From an uncultured Bacteroidota bacterium (GTDB lineage: Bacteria > Bacteroidota > Bacteroidia > Flavobacteriales > Flavobacteriaceae), in the NCBI GenBank assembly GCA_903837025.1, contig CAILTC010000659.1, positions 1 to 7,527 on the forward strand: a stretch of 7,527 nt of DNA, read 5' to 3'. Of the stretch, positions 7,031 to 7,527 are shown piece by piece. Under the pieces are notes generated by a model. The model ran no database searches and was not told the origin of the DNA. It saw nothing but the letters and a program-made list of their open reading frames with translations. Numbering within the stretch: the stretch's first letter is position 1; every line of letters begins with the position of its first letter. Both the position numbers and the translations under genes were made by a program.

Positions 7031-7527
7031 ATGGAAAATAATACGAAACCTTGGTATTGGATACCTATATTAAACTTCGCTTCTGGTTTGCCTTATGCAA
7101 TAATTATTTCGGTTTCTGTGATTATGTACAAAAGCCTTGGAATCAGCAATGAAGACATCGGAATTTATACTAGCTTATTGTATTTACCTTGGGTAATAAA
7201 ACCTTTATGGAGTCCGTTTATCGACTTATATTCCACCAAAAGAAAGTGGTTTTTAGCCATGCAATTGTTAATTTCGATTGCCTTTATAATCGTTGGATTA
7301 ACTATTCCGATGAGCAATTTTTTCGTTCTGAGTTTAGCCGTTTTTTGGATAGCTGCTTTTGCTTCAGCCTCGAATGATGTGGCAAGCGATGGCTTTTATA
7401 TGTTGGCTTTGGCCAAAGAACAACAGTCTTTTTTCTTAGGAATAAGAAGTACATTTTACCGCCTTTCTTTGCTTACAGCGAATGGATTAATTGTAATTAT
7501 TGCAGGTTTCCTAGAACAAAAATACGG
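7031..7527 (+). CDS. AmpG-like MFS muropeptide permease (N-terminal 165 residues, truncated by window end)
   Basis: Inner-membrane transporter of the major facilitator superfamily that resembles AmpG, the importer of GlcNAc-anhydroMurNAc and its peptides. The ATG at 7031 directly follows the TAA of the hydrolase gene with no spacer, implying co-transcription and probable translational coupling. The frame stays open to the window edge. Visible features are FASGLPYAIIISVSVIMY (16-33, TM1 with the AmpG-like GLPY motif), LYLPWVIKPLWSPFIDLY (50-67, the TM2/loop motif that resembles the LKFLWSP-D pattern of AmpG), a TM3 at about 73-92, and FASASNDVASDGFYM (110-124), equivalent to the AmpG TQDIAxDAY-type segment. 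About 250 or more residues should follow. AmpG function rests on these motifs plus the neighbours anmK and the DigH-like gene. A related PAT-family sugar or acyl-compound transporter is the main alternative. Confidence 0.82.
   Translation, partial: MENNTKPWYWIPILNFASGLPYAIIISVSVIMYKSLGISNEDIGIYTSLLYLPWVIKPLWSPFIDLYSTKRKWFLAMQLLISIAFIIVGLTIPMSNFFVLSLAVFWIAAFASASNDVASDGFYMLALAKEQQSFFLGIRSTFYRLSLLTANGLIVIIAGFLEQKY

Noticed and set aside
7189..7377. Plus-strand open frame of 62 codons
   Set aside because: Out of frame within the AmpG-like permease, which is open with transmembrane segments and family motifs from 7031 to the window end.
1..7527. CRISPR array, insertion sequence, tRNA, rRNA, phage or defence genes
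   Set aside because: No direct-repeat array, transposase-like protein, terminal inverted repeats or tRNA-like cloverleaf was noticed; the genes present are ordinary metabolic and transport genes.

Overview
The window looks like a chromosomal segment from a Bacteroidota bacterium, most likely a Flavobacterium-like member of the Flavobacteriia. The evidence is the low GC content, the lack of Shine-Dalgarno sequences before any start, promoter elements of the Bacteroidota type (TTG / TAnnTTTG), and protein sequences of flavobacterial character. No mobile element, CRISPR array, tRNA or rRNA gene was seen. The gene set looks like ordinary core metabolism, and I found no convincing undescribed system.

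Left half, minus strand. Positions 1-894 hold the N-terminal 298 residues of an APC-superfamily amino-acid permease of the cationic amino acid transporter (CAT/ApcT) type; its 3' end lies outside the window. A 109-bp gap follows, with a TAnnTTTG element and an inverted repeat. Next is a 971-residue FAD-linked oxidase fused to iron-sulfur and CCG domains (1004-3919). Its architecture is that of YdiJ, a D-2-hydroxyacid (probably D-2-hydroxyglutarate) dehydrogenase.

A 215-bp divergent intergenic region (3920-4134) carries a perfect 15-bp palindrome and a good promoter for the plus-strand genes.

Right half, plus strand. anmK (4135-5343, anhydro-N-acetylmuramic acid kinase) is followed after 139 bp by a secreted GHL10-family glycosyl hydrolase related to E. 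coli DigH/YddW (5483-7030), which has its own well-formed promoter. Directly after that stop codon, with no spacer, an AmpG-like major facilitator permease begins (7031 to the window end, truncated).

Together the three plus-strand genes read as a cell-wall (muropeptide) recycling locus. The periplasmic hydrolase would cut peptidoglycan glycan strands, the AmpG-like permease would import anhydro-muropeptides, and AnmK would phosphorylate the released anhydroMurNAc to MurNAc-6-phosphate. NagZ and MurQ, expected for the intermediate and following steps, are not in the window.
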